The position numbers and the translations under genes were made by a program. Positions 35,069-43,611 of a stretch of DNA of 64,000 nucleotides are shown here, in pieces. The notes below the pieces were generated by a model, which worked only from the letters and a program-made list of their open reading frames with translations, did not search any database and was not told where the DNA came from. Source of the stretch: an uncultured Aquimarina sp. (GTDB taxonomy: Bacteria > Bacteroidota > Bacteroidia > Flavobacteriales > Flavobacteriaceae). The stretch lies in the NCBI GenBank assembly GCA_947500545.1, contig CANMSO010000007.1, forward strand, positions 186,001 through 250,000. Reading direction: 5' to 3'. The first letter of the stretch is position 1. Each line of letters opens with the position of its first letter.

Positions 35069-36103
35069 TTAGTACGGAAGTGACTTCGTTGTTTCTCTCT
35101 CTATTAAATTAGTCTTAACCACTTTTGTAGTATGAGAAGTCTCTGAATCTTCATTTTCTAACTTCTCGATTAACATCTTTGTTGCTGTTTCACCCAGATA
35201 AATACCATGTTGACTAATTGTTGTAATCGATGGAGTAACGTGTCTAGGTAATACTCCGTTAGTAAAACCAATAATAGAAATATCCTCGGGTACTTTAAAT
35301 CCCTTTGAGCGTACCATTCTTAATGTGCTAACAGCAGAATCTTCTTCAAGACATAACATAGCATCTACTTTTTTAGAGCCCAATAGAATTTTAAGCAATG
35401 TATCAATATCATTAAACTCGTCGACTTTCAGAATTAAAGATTCATCAATGGGAATATTAGCTTCCTGAAGCGCTTTTTTATACCCTTCCAGGCGCAGTTT
35501 TCCCACACTAAGGTTATGTATGGTGGATACAATAGCTATGTTTTTACAACCAGTTTCAATAAAATGGTTAGTAGCATTGTAAGCACCTTCTTTATCATTA
35601 ACAATCACTTTATCACATTCAATTTCATCGGTCACGCGATCAAACATTACGATAGGAATACCTTGATTAATTGTGTTTTGAAAATGACTAAAATTTTGTT
35701 TTATCTGTGTTTCTTCGGCTATAGACAGTATAAAGCCATCCAAGGCAGAATTTTTAAGAAGTTCCATCGCATTTACTTCTTTTTCATAAGATTCATTTGA
35801 AATACAAGTAATAAGATTATACCCTTTTTCTGCAGCTGTTTTTTCAATTCCTACAAATACTTTGGTAAAAAAATGATTTAGAATATTAGGAATAATCACT
35901 CCTATAGTCTTGGTCTTCTTGTTTTGTAAATTTAATGCAATGCTATTGGGCTTGTAGTGATGTTCTTTTGCGTATTCCTGAATTTTAGCTTTAGTCTTGG
36001 TACTTATTTCATAACTATCGTTTAATGCTTTAGAAACAGTGGCAATAGAGACATTAAACTCATTCGCTATATCCTTTAGTGTTATTCTTTTCTTTTTTTT
36101 CAT
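35069..36103 (-). CDS. LacI/GalR family transcriptional regulator
   Basis: 344 residues from the ATG at 36103, which puts the HTH at the N-terminus: ITLKDIANEFNVSIATVSKA, then LNDSYEISTKTKAKI and the hinge helix. A longer frame to 36199 would place 32 unrelated residues before it. The C-terminal periplasmic-binding-protein-like sensor contains KTIGVIIPNILNHFFTKV and DVISIIGFTNG-type features. It should repress a sugar locus and respond to a sugar or sugar phosphate. Candidate operators with AAACGTTT-like cores lie before susC, the regulator at 46890 and the 36269/37563 divergent pair. Confidence 0.92.
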   Translation of the reverse strand: MKKKKRITLKDIANEFNVSIATVSKALNDSYEISTKTKAKIQEYAKEHHYKPNSIALNLQNKKTKTIGVIIPNILNHFFTKVFVGIEKTAAEKGYNLITCISNESYEKEVNAMELLKNSALDGFILSIAEETQIKQNFSHFQNTINQGIPIVMFDRVTDEIECDKVIVNDKEGAYNATNHFIETGCKNIAIVSTIHNLSVGKLRLEGYKKALQEANIPIDESLILKVDEFNDIDTLLKILLGSKKVDAMLCLEEDSAVSTLRMVRSKGFKVPEDISIIGFTNGVLPRHVTPSITTISQHGIYLGETATKMLIEKLENEDSETSHTTKVVKTNLIERETTKSLPY

Positions 36104-36170
36104 TAGACCAAAATAATTGCGTTTCAATTTATGAGAAACATTTGATAAATAGCAATAATAGTAGAAAAGA

Positions 36171-36208
36171 TATAAGGGTTTGATAGCTTTTGGTATCAAA
36201 CCCTTATA
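36171..36208. terminator. Stem-loop terminator after the EF-hand lipoprotein
   Basis: A perfect 15-bp inverted repeat, TATAAGGGTTTGATA / TATCAAACCCTTATA, with an 8-nt loop, between the end of the lipoprotein gene and lacI. Its GGGTTTGAT arm resembles that of the terminator at 39021. Confidence 0.7.
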
Positions 36209-36268
36209 GTAATTTTAGGGCAAAATATAACAATAAATGAATTGCTTCATCAATTGCACATGGGAGGG

Positions 36269-37333
36269 TTATTTATTCGAATCATATCTTCTAGATGCAG
36301 CATTTACACCTGGTTGCCATGTTCTAGTAAAATTTGCCATATTATCTTGAACTGTCTGAGGTAAGTCTCCTGCATATTTATCTAATGCACCATCGCCCAA
36401 GTATAACCCAACGTATGCCAATACATCGTCTGTTGCAAGTCCACCATTGATGGTAAAGATAGGTTCAAGGTTTAATATTTGACGTGGATCAGAACCTTTA
36501 GCTTGACTAGCTTCATTTCTTGTTAAAATGCCATCATTATTAGTATCAAGTAAATCTGCAAATTCAGTTGCAAATTGATCACCTGTCTTACCATTGATAT
36601 TGATGTTGATAAACAAAGCTTTCATGTATATTAGGAAATCACTTTTTGTCATGGTAGGATTAATAGACGGCACATTTCCTTGATAACCACATTGTGCGAT
36701 AAATTGATCATCAATATTAACGCCTAAATTTCTTTCGATATCCAAAACAGCTTCTTTTGTATTACAAGGGTTACTTACAACACCTTTACTACTTACAAAT
36801 AAACCATCACTATTCATACATCCACTACCGTTAGCAACAACAGTAATACAGGTTAAATTGTCTGGGTTGTAGTTATAGTCTCCACATGGTGTTCCACCAC
36901 CATTATTTCCGCCACCGTTGTTACCTCCTCCATTATCACCGCCGCCGTTGTTGCCACCGCCGTTTCCATCTTCGTTACAACCAGCAGATTGCGCTTGATT
37001 TGCGTCTGTCCAGCATTGACCACAAGCCGAGTATGGATGAGAGGATGGGCAGTCATTATTTTGGTTTCCGCCATTGTTGTCGCCACCACCATTATTATCT
37101 CCGCCACCGTTGTTACCTCCGGTATCATTACAACCTCCAGATTGTGCTTGATTTGCATCTGTCCAACAGGCGCCGCATGCTTCATAAGGATGAGATCCAG
37201 GACAGCTTGCTTTACCATTTGCGTCAATAACTTTTGATACTGAAGTGTCTGAGGCAAATTCTTCATTTTCACAAGAAACTGTTACTGCTAATAGTAACAT
37301 TGAGAAAATGGCTAAGTTAATTACATGTTTCAT
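36269..37333 (-). CDS. Cys-rich, Gly/Asn-linker lipoprotein with EF-hand
   Basis: 354 residues from the ATG at 37333 (an ATG 9 bp earlier is also possible). Lipobox VTVSCENE. Two copies of a Cys motif, CPGSHPYEACGACWTDANQA and CPSSHPYSACGQCWTDANQA, each followed by QSxGC, are separated by low-complexity NNGGGDNNGGG linkers. A C-terminal domain carries the EF-hand-like loop DTNNDGILTRNEA. The same Cys motif sits inside the giant GH26 protein at 39097, so this gene probably belongs to the same polysaccharide system, perhaps as a surface binder. The function is not known. Confidence 0.7.
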   Translation of the reverse strand: MKHVINLAIFSMLLLAVTVSCENEEFASDTSVSKVIDANGKASCPGSHPYEACGACWTDANQAQSGGCNDTGGNNGGGDNNGGGDNNGGNQNNDCPSSHPYSACGQCWTDANQAQSAGCNEDGNGGGNNGGGDNGGGNNGGGNNGGGTPCGDYNYNPDNLTCITVVANGSGCMNSDGLFVSSKGVVSNPCNTKEAVLDIERNLGVNIDDQFIAQCGYQGNVPSINPTMTKSDFLIYMKALFINININGKTGDQFATEFADLLDTNNDGILTRNEASQAKGSDPRQILNLEPIFTINGGLATDDVLAYVGLYLGDGALDKYAGDLPQTVQDNMANFTRTWQPGVNAASRRYDSNK

Positions 37334-37395
37334 TTCTATCAATTTTAATGTTTACTTAAAGTTTATTTGCTAATATTTTTATTAAAAAATCACGA

Positions 37396-37409
37396 ACTCA
37401 ATCGTTTGA
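37396..37409 (+). promoter_or_regulatory. Candidate palindromic operator between 36269 and 37563
   Basis: CTCAATCGTTTGAG: 5-bp perfect arms around TCGT, in the divergent promoter region, similar in shape to LacI-family sites. No experimental support. Confidence 0.35.
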
Positions 37410-37450
37410 GCTAATTTCGATAAAAATGCTCTTTAATTAATAGTTAATAA

Positions 37451-37489
37451 TACTTTAACAGTTCCTGATCCATACACTTTTACCACGCA
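37451..37489 (-). promoter_or_regulatory. 39-bp upstream element, copy A
   Basis: This stretch aligns without gaps to 43374-43412. Both begin TACT on the plus strand and end TTTTACYACGCA, where 11 of 12 bases agree; overall about 25 of 39 agree. It starts 109-118 bp before the 36269 lipoprotein gene, almost the same distance as copy B from the GH26 giant, in the same orientation. Confidence 0.45.
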
Positions 37490-37562
37490 TTTTGTGCTAA
37501 ATGCAATTTTCGGGTCACTTCTTTAGATAAAATTCTGTTTTTTTGCTAAAAAATTAACTTTA

Positions 37563-38993
37563 ATGAATTTAGTATCAGGTTATTTGAGTTTACTATTTAT
37601 CTTCATGTTTATTATGGGTTGTAACCCTGAAACAAACGTAAAAAAGACAGCAATAGTACAATTGCAGAAAGACTATATCAGCACAGGAGGAGAACTTCAC
37701 GGTAAGCTACTTTGTCCTAAAACGGTAAATGATGTTATTGTTAAATTGGATAGTCTAAACCCTTCGCCAAAAGAAGGAGATCCAGAAATGACAATTAATG
37801 GTATTATGAGTTTTATGCAAAAGAATAATATCAAAACCATTGTTGAACTATTAAATCGACTTCCAGAACACTATAAAAATAATTTTTCTCTTGTAGAACA
37901 CACCAAGGGAGAAGGGCAATCTTCTTTAAGATTTCCCAGGATAGTTTTGTTTGGTTCTGATGGTACATTTTTAATGAATATTAGCACTAAACCAGATGAT
38001 CCTAAACATGATTTATTGGATTGTGCCCAACTCAATGAAGAAAATGGTAATTGGGAGTTTTCTCAATTTGATTTTACAGAAGAAACACCAAAACTTCATA
38101 GAAGTCCAGAATCATGTATTAGATGCCATGGTGATAAACCTAGACCAGTATGGGGCACTAATATGGACTGGCCTGGAGTCTTTGGGGATAATGAGGCGGC
38201 AGGACCTAATGGTGAAGCATTATCATATAGACATGTATTACGAATGAATGAAATCAAAGAAGGGAAAACGTACTCTAATCGATTTGATTTTCTTAAATGG
38301 TCTAATAAGGAATTAAGCTCTGGCGGTATACGACGCATCGCTGATAATGCTTTTGGCGCGGAGTTATTGATCTCTAATTTGGCAATGGGCACAGCAACTG
38401 CAAGAGGTGTTTTTATGAGAATGAAAAAAGAGCATTCTAAAAAATACGTTGCATTACGGGAGGCCCTTTTGTTACTTGGGTATGAATATATGGTTAATGG
38501 AATCCTGAGTGATCTGGATAAAGAAAATATAAGTAATTTGATTAAAACCCATGGTGCTGCTAGTGGGAGTTTAGATGAATTGTTTATGGTTTTAGGAATT
38601 GATACTAAAGAGTCCTTTTCTTTAGCAACATTGGCAAAAGAAGAAGAACCAAAGACAGACTGGAGCCTTGGAGCCGGGGATTTATATGAACAGGTTTTTC
38701 TACAGGTGCTAAGTGATATGGCTAAAGATGATAATGATTTGAGCGAGCTATTAAGTTCTGTGCCTAATTCGCCTGGGATTTTTGGTTGTGAAGATTTAGG
38801 GAATAACATAAAAGAAGTCATTGATTTTAAAATGCTGCATATGCATTACCTTTTAGGTAGGGCTCGATATGAGGTAAATAAAGTGTATTACCCTCAGGAT
38901 GTAGAAAATATAAAAGAAAAGGTTTTTGTGCCAGTTTATGAAAAACTAGTCCCTTATTTGAAGCAAAAAATTAATATAAGCCAAGCATTATAA
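37563..38993 (+). CDS. Lipoprotein with a single CxxCH haem-binding motif
   Basis: 476 residues, lipobox MFIMGCNPE. Near residue 186 is SPESCIRCHGDKPRPVWGTN, a c-type haem attachment site, inside an otherwise mostly helical protein with no recognised catalytic domain. A conserved-looking DWPGVFGDNEAAGPNGEALS follows it. It would be matured by the cytochrome c system and anchored in a membrane facing the periplasm or outside. The location between two Cys-motif glycan proteins suggests electron delivery to an oxidative enzyme, but no LPMO or partner is visible. Divergent from 36269 and convergent with 39097. Confidence 0.65.
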   Translation: MNLVSGYLSLLFIFMFIMGCNPETNVKKTAIVQLQKDYISTGGELHGKLLCPKTVNDVIVKLDSLNPSPKEGDPEMTINGIMSFMQKNNIKTIVELLNRLPEHYKNNFSLVEHTKGEGQSSLRFPRIVLFGSDGTFLMNISTKPDDPKHDLLDCAQLNEENGNWEFSQFDFTEETPKLHRSPESCIRCHGDKPRPVWGTNMDWPGVFGDNEAAGPNGEALSYRHVLRMNEIKEGKTYSNRFDFLKWSNKELSSGGIRRIADNAFGAELLISNLAMGTATARGVFMRMKKEHSKKYVALREALLLLGYEYMVNGILSDLDKENISNLIKTHGAASGSLDELFMVLGIDTKESFSLATLAKEEEPKTDWSLGAGDLYEQVFLQVLSDMAKDDNDLSELLSSVPNSPGIFGCEDLGNNIKEVIDFKMLHMHYLLGRARYEVNKVYYPQDVENIKEKVFVPVYEKLVPYLKQKINISQAL

Positions 38994-39020
38994 AATGAAC
39001 CTGTAAAAACTGAAGTATTA

Positions 39021-39055
39021 AAAAGGGGTTTGATTCATAAGATCAAACCCCTTTT
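39021..39055. terminator. Bidirectional terminator
   Basis: A perfect 14-bp stem, AAAAGGGGTTTGAT / ATCAAACCCCTTTT, with a 7-nt loop between two convergent genes. A- and T-runs on the two sides serve both strands. Confidence 0.85.
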
Positions 39056-39096
39056 GCTGATATAAACAATTGGTATTTTGAAGTTGAGTTTGTGTT

Positions 39097-42000
39097 CTAG
39101 TTTACGATCAGTCTATTTGTGGTTTTACTTTTGTTAATATTAAATGTGGTTATTAAATACATTCCTTTTTCTACATCTGTAATGTTAATTCTTACTTCTT
39201 GATCAGAAGAATTTGGAGTTATATTTTTTATAACTCTTCCGTTCAAATCACTAATCAATATTCGAAAAAGATTTTTACCTCTTATTGCAAATACACCCTC
39301 TGATGGATTTGGATGTATTGATATACTAAATTCACTCTTTTTAGAAGGTTCTTTAGATAACCTTAATTGAGATTGCAACAATTGACTATTAAGGGTATTA
39401 CTACCATGTAGCCATACTGGTTTATCTATTTCAGACTTCCAGTTATTGGCAATAGTCAAATTAACATGCACTCCCGCACGCCCCCAGTAGCCATTGGCTC
39501 TATTTCCTTGTCCAAATAATGCAGTATCATCTTCCCAATTGGCATTGATATAATGTACTTGTCTTATTACATCACTATTGTCGTAAATATACTCAAAGAA
39601 AGGAGCGAACCACTCATTCCAAAGGCCGTTGGCAAATTTATTCTGGCAACCTTGAGCAGCAGTGCCATCCCAAACGTTAGAAATATTGCAATCTATGAGA
39701 TTTATCAAGTCATATCCTTGTGGGGTTGATTCTGCAATATATACAGGTTTGTTTTTTTGTCTGGCAAAAGAAACTACTTCATTCGCTTTTTCTCGTTGAG
39801 TTGGTATTCCTGGTAGTACCGATGTAGTCTCATCTGGAGTAACGAACCATGATAACCCCATCCAATCGACATAATTATCTCCTGGATACCAACTTTTGAT
39901 ATCTCCAAAGTTACCTTCCCCAAATTGTATATCTAATACGTCATCAATAGGAGATGAACTGGATTGCCAGACGTAAGCAACATTGGTAACTCCTTCTGCT
40001 CGCATTATATCTACGACTCTTTTATAAGCATTAATATAGTTGCTTCGATTTTCGTAGCCTACATTCCAGTTACCATCAAATTCATAGGCTATTCTAAGGT
40101 ATATTGCTCTATCCCCATATCGTTTGCAAAAAGAAGCTAATCTTTTGATCTGATTATCCCATTGTCCTTGCCCAACTTGTGCTAGACATCCTTGACACCA
40201 GTAGTTAATACCATTAGCGGTTGCTTCTCCTTCGGTCATACTTAAACCAATAGATAAACTTGAGTTAGGATATGCCAAGATAGAACTTCTGGCATTTAAA
40301 GGTCCAGCTCCCCAATCTACATCAATAGTAGAACCGTTTCCGTTGTTAGCTATACCACCATTTGCAGTTTCTCCAAGAGCTCCGTATTGAGGAAACTGTG
40401 AATCCAATAGGCTATAAAATGAGATATAGGTAGTAGTTCCTCCCATTTCAGGAAATCCTTTACCTTGAACACCACCATCGTTATAATCTTTTATTGTTTT
40501 AAGATCTTGTCCAAGGGTAAGTAAAATTTTGTCATTAGGCGGTAGTAATTTTGCCGTTAAACTACTTGTACTACATGACTCACAATTACCCCCACAATCA
40601 ATACCAGTTTCGTTACCATTTTGAATGCCATCGTCACATGTTGGTGCAGCCACATTTTCAAAAATTCTAACATTACGGAAATAACTTGTGTTGCCTGAAC
40701 CGGAATCAAAATCATTAACCAATACCAGATACATGTCGTTTCCGGTATAATAGTCTCCCACAGGAATACTAAAGGATATATACCCTCCTGGAGTATAATC
40801 AAAGTCTCGATTACCCCAGTTTTGTGTTCCATATAATTGAAAAATTTGGGCTGCAGTCAATGATTCGTTACTGTCAAATCCTATACCGTGTATCTCACCT
40901 TGTTGTGTGCTTTGAAATTCAAATTCTAATACAGTATTAGTGGTAATATTGTATTTGGTGTTAGTTCTTCTCCAGGTGTTATCTGTTAGCACTGCTGTAG
41001 TACCATTATCTTGAATATTGATACTGGCAGCATTATCCTGATTTGAAAAAGAAGAAGTACCTGTTTGATCAAAGTTGATACAATCTGAACATCCCCCACC
41101 AGTATCACAGTCATTAGGGCAAGATCCACCGCAATCTACTCCTGTTTCATCACCATTTTGAATGCCATCATCACAGGTAGGGCCTCCTGGGTCATTACAT
41201 GTTTCTGTGCACCCAGCAGATTGTGCCTGAGCTTCATCTACCCAGCATCTTCCACAAGCAAAAAAAGTAAATCCATCAGGACAATTTCCTGAACAATCTG
41301 TGCCACCTCCACCATTACCTTCAGCAATAGTTACGGCTCCAAGATTTTGTGGGCACTCGTTATTACCCCATCTTGTGAATAGTTGATACGTTCCAGGAGC
41401 TAAATTTGAAACTGTAGTGGAACCCGTATTATCTGCAACATTGTATGGATATGATGAACCTCCATCTATGCTAAACTCCATATTTGTTCTATCTGCATTG
41501 TCTGAGAAACTAAATGTTATACTACCGTCATTTGCTCCCTGTATACTTTCATCTGTTTTACCTATAGTTGCATTGGGGATATCAGATCCAGTACATGGTT
41601 CATTACCGCCTCCGGTGTTTTCGCTAATGAAATTGAGGTAATCTACATTTAAAGCTTCATCTCCACTATTATTTACCACCTGAAAAGAAGCTCCTTCAGG
41701 AACAACTGTATTTATTGTTGCTGTAGTATATGACCCAACCCAAGCGCCATTTGATACGAAATTAAGATCTCCCCGATTTTGACCATTAACTCGTATTGAA
41801 ATCTTTCCTGAGTTTTGTGAAGCATATATTAATTCGATTTTGTCTGCTTTCGGAGCATTAGAAATTGTAAATCCATTGCCTATACCATCAAGATATGCAA
41901 CACCTTGCCCGCTACTAGCCGCACCATCATTATAGTATTGTGCTTGCCCTGTTAAACTTCCAGTTTCAGCTTCAATTTTTGTGGTAACGTCGCCACCGGT

Positions 42001-43272
42001 AGTACAAGGAGCACAACTTCCTCCACAATCTACTCCTGTTTCATTTCCGTTCTGGATACCATCATTACAAGTTGGTGTTGTTTGACAAGGTTGACAACTT
42101 CCACCGCAATCTATACCAGTTTCATCTCCATTCTGGATTCCGTCATTACAACTAGGATTGTTTCCTCCTGTTATTCCAAGGTCACTTAATAAATTAGGGC
42201 CGCCATGTAGAAAATTACCATTATTAATATAATTATTCCAGTTTGTTGAGATCGTATTATTTGCTTCGATTCTGGTGTCTCCCCAAAAACCATTGTTGGC
42301 ATCAGGCCATTTCCATTGTGGTTGTGACTGCCAGTCAGCATTAATATATGCAACAGATCTTATTACATCTCTATTATCATCTACAAATGGAATAAGTTGA
42401 TCTCTGAAGAATTGATTCCAGATTCCTTGACCTCCTAACTGCTGTGGTGCACCGGGATTATCAAATGGATGAAATGTTCCCTGATCAAATTCATGATATT
42501 GTGCTGATACTTCAGCCATCATGATAGGTTTATTTTTACTACGGGCAAAATTTAGAATATAATCTAGGTTATTTCCATTAAAATTTTCATCAAAAAAGAA
42601 AAATGAAAGCCCTACATAGTCCACATATTGATCCCCTGGATAGTAACTGTCAATTCCATTTGCGGGAGTAGCTCCCCAAGTTGCAGATTGCCAAACATAA
42701 GCTACATTGTTAACTTGTTTTTGGTTAAGGTAGTTTACGATATATCTATATGCTGCTTGATATTTACCTGGGTTGTAGTTGTTCCAGGGGCCATCAAATT
42801 CATATCCAATTCTTAGATAAATTGGTCGTGGCGAATTTCTTTTTGAAAAGGTAGCAAACTTGTCCAGTTCATCATTATGCTGGCCATTTACAATCTCTGT
42901 TAATCCGTTGGGATGATCTTCTCCTTGACCGTCATTTTCTTCTACCATCCACAATCCAATCGCCAGAGCAGAATTTGGATATCTATCAAATGCAGCCTGT
43001 GAACCGATATCGCCTGCGCCATAGTTGGTAATGTTATTTAATCCATCCATTGTATAAACATCTGTATACATAGTTACTCCAGCGGGAGTGGGGAAACGAC
43101 CACTGTTTACGTAACCGGCTACAGAGCCTAAATCCTGACCTATGATTAACATAGTTTTACCATTTACAGGCGCAAACTTACCGGGTATTGTATTTTGTGA
43201 AAATGAGGTAAAATTTCCTATCCATAATAGACAACATAATAGGAATATACCTTTATTGTTAAAAGTTAACAT
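39097..43272 (-). CDS. Giant secreted GH26-CBM-GH26 protein with T9SS sorting domain, probable beta-1,3-xylanase
   Basis: 1391 residues. Signal peptide 1-26; GH26-1 about 27-370 (acid/base Glu in YLRIGYEFDGPWN, nucleophile in MMAEVSAQ); two DGIQNG-type Cys spacers about 375-425; a CBM6/35-like module about 426-547 (IEAETGSLTG); an SprB-like repeat about 556-647; Cys motif CPDGFTFFACGRCWVDEAQA about 651-686; a beta-sandwich, probably a CBM, about 724-874; GH26-2 about 905-1305 (YLRIAYEFDGNWN, VYIAESTPQ); and a T9SS type A tail (HPNPSEGVFAIRG). Both catalytic domains share VAYVWQS and YPGDxYVDxxGLS with the 29694 enzyme. It is secreted to the cell surface or medium to cut insoluble beta-1,3-xylan; substrate by inference. 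Confidence 0.85.
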   Translation of the reverse strand: MLTFNNKGIFLLCCLLWIGNFTSFSQNTIPGKFAPVNGKTMLIIGQDLGSVAGYVNSGRFPTPAGVTMYTDVYTMDGLNNITNYGAGDIGSQAAFDRYPNSALAIGLWMVEENDGQGEDHPNGLTEIVNGQHNDELDKFATFSKRNSPRPIYLRIGYEFDGPWNNYNPGKYQAAYRYIVNYLNQKQVNNVAYVWQSATWGATPANGIDSYYPGDQYVDYVGLSFFFFDENFNGNNLDYILNFARSKNKPIMMAEVSAQYHEFDQGTFHPFDNPGAPQQLGGQGIWNQFFRDQLIPFVDDNRDVIRSVAYINADWQSQPQWKWPDANNGFWGDTRIEANNTISTNWNNYINNGNFLHGGPNLLSDLGITGGNNPSCNDGIQNGDETGIDCGGSCQPCQTTPTCNDGIQNGNETGVDCGGSCAPCTTGGDVTTKIEAETGSLTGQAQYYNDGAASSGQGVAYLDGIGNGFTISNAPKADKIELIYASQNSGKISIRVNGQNRGDLNFVSNGAWVGSYTTATINTVVPEGASFQVVNNSGDEALNVDYLNFISENTGGGNEPCTGSDIPNATIGKTDESIQGANDGSITFSFSDNADRTNMEFSIDGGSSYPYNVADNTGSTTVSNLAPGTYQLFTRWGNNECPQNLGAVTIAEGNGGGGTDCSGNCPDGFTFFACGRCWVDEAQAQSAGCTETCNDPGGPTCDDGIQNGDETGVDCGGSCPNDCDTGGGCSDCINFDQTGTSSFSNQDNAASINIQDNGTTAVLTDNTWRRTNTKYNITTNTVLEFEFQSTQQGEIHGIGFDSNESLTAAQIFQLYGTQNWGNRDFDYTPGGYISFSIPVGDYYTGNDMYLVLVNDFDSGSGNTSYFRNVRIFENVAAPTCDDGIQNGNETGIDCGGNCESCSTSSLTAKLLPPNDKILLTLGQDLKTIKDYNDGGVQGKGFPEMGGTTTYISFYSLLDSQFPQYGALGETANGGIANNGNGSTIDVDWGAGPLNARSSILAYPNSSLSIGLSMTEGEATANGINYWCQGCLAQVGQGQWDNQIKRLASFCKRYGDRAIYLRIAYEFDGNWNVGYENRSNYINAYKRVVDIMRAEGVTNVAYVWQSSSSPIDDVLDIQFGEGNFGDIKSWYPGDNYVDWMGLSWFVTPDETTSVLPGIPTQREKANEVVSFARQKNKPVYIAESTPQGYDLINLIDCNISNVWDGTAAQGCQNKFANGLWNEWFAPFFEYIYDNSDVIRQVHYINANWEDDTALFGQGNRANGYWGRAGVHVNLTIANNWKSEIDKPVWLHGSNTLNSQLLQSQLRLSKEPSKKSEFSISIHPNPSEGVFAIRGKNLFRILISDLNGRVIKNITPNSSDQEVRINITDVEKGMYLITTFNINKSKTTNRLIVN

Positions 43273-43373
43273 GATTTGTGATTTTTTAAATTAACGATTA
43301 GTTAAATAATCGACTTTTATTTTAGCTATAAATCAAATTTAGGGCATGTCTTATGAAGATTATTTAATGCTGG

Positions 43374-43412
43374 TACTGTTAAAATACTGGAGTACTACAG
43401 TTTTACTACGCA
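43374..43412 (-). promoter_or_regulatory. 39-bp upstream element, copy B
   Basis: Gap-free counterpart of 37451-37489, 102 bp before the GH26 giant start codon. On the minus strand it reads TGCGTAGTAAAACTGTAG and onward. AAAACTGTAG is also found at 46689-46698 between the two sensor-regulator genes. The rest of the 339-bp gap holds a hairpin at 43530-43553 (TTCCTCTTCT / GGAGAAGGAA), a probable weak terminator for the 43612 gene. Confidence 0.45.
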
Positions 43413-43529
43413 AAGTAATTTTAATGAATTTTCAATCTAAATTTTTGATGGAAAAATATATTTAATTAGAGTTCGATTTAAGACCAAATTAAATTCTTAC
43501 ACAAATAACTATAGAACAATACTTTGAGT

Positions 43530-43553
43530 TTCCTCTTCTTATAGGAGAAGGAA
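43530..43553 (-). terminator. Probable stem-loop terminator after the 43612 gene
   Basis: TTCCTCTTCT pairs with GGAGAAGGAA at 9 of 10 positions (wobbles included) around TATA, 59 bp past the stop of the minus-strand regulator. No clear T-run. Confidence 0.4.
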
Positions 43554-43611
43554 CCTAATATGTACTATAAAAGACGGAATAGGAGTAGACTTTATATCCA
43601 ATTCACGTTAT

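Noticed and set aside
36853..37272. Several open frames on both strands in the low-complexity lipoprotein
   Set aside because: They come from repetitive GGN/AAY codons of the Gly/Asn linkers, not from separate genes.
37563..38993. Cytochrome c peroxidase or di-haem enzyme
   Set aside because: Only one CxxCH motif and no peroxidase-type second haem site is visible.
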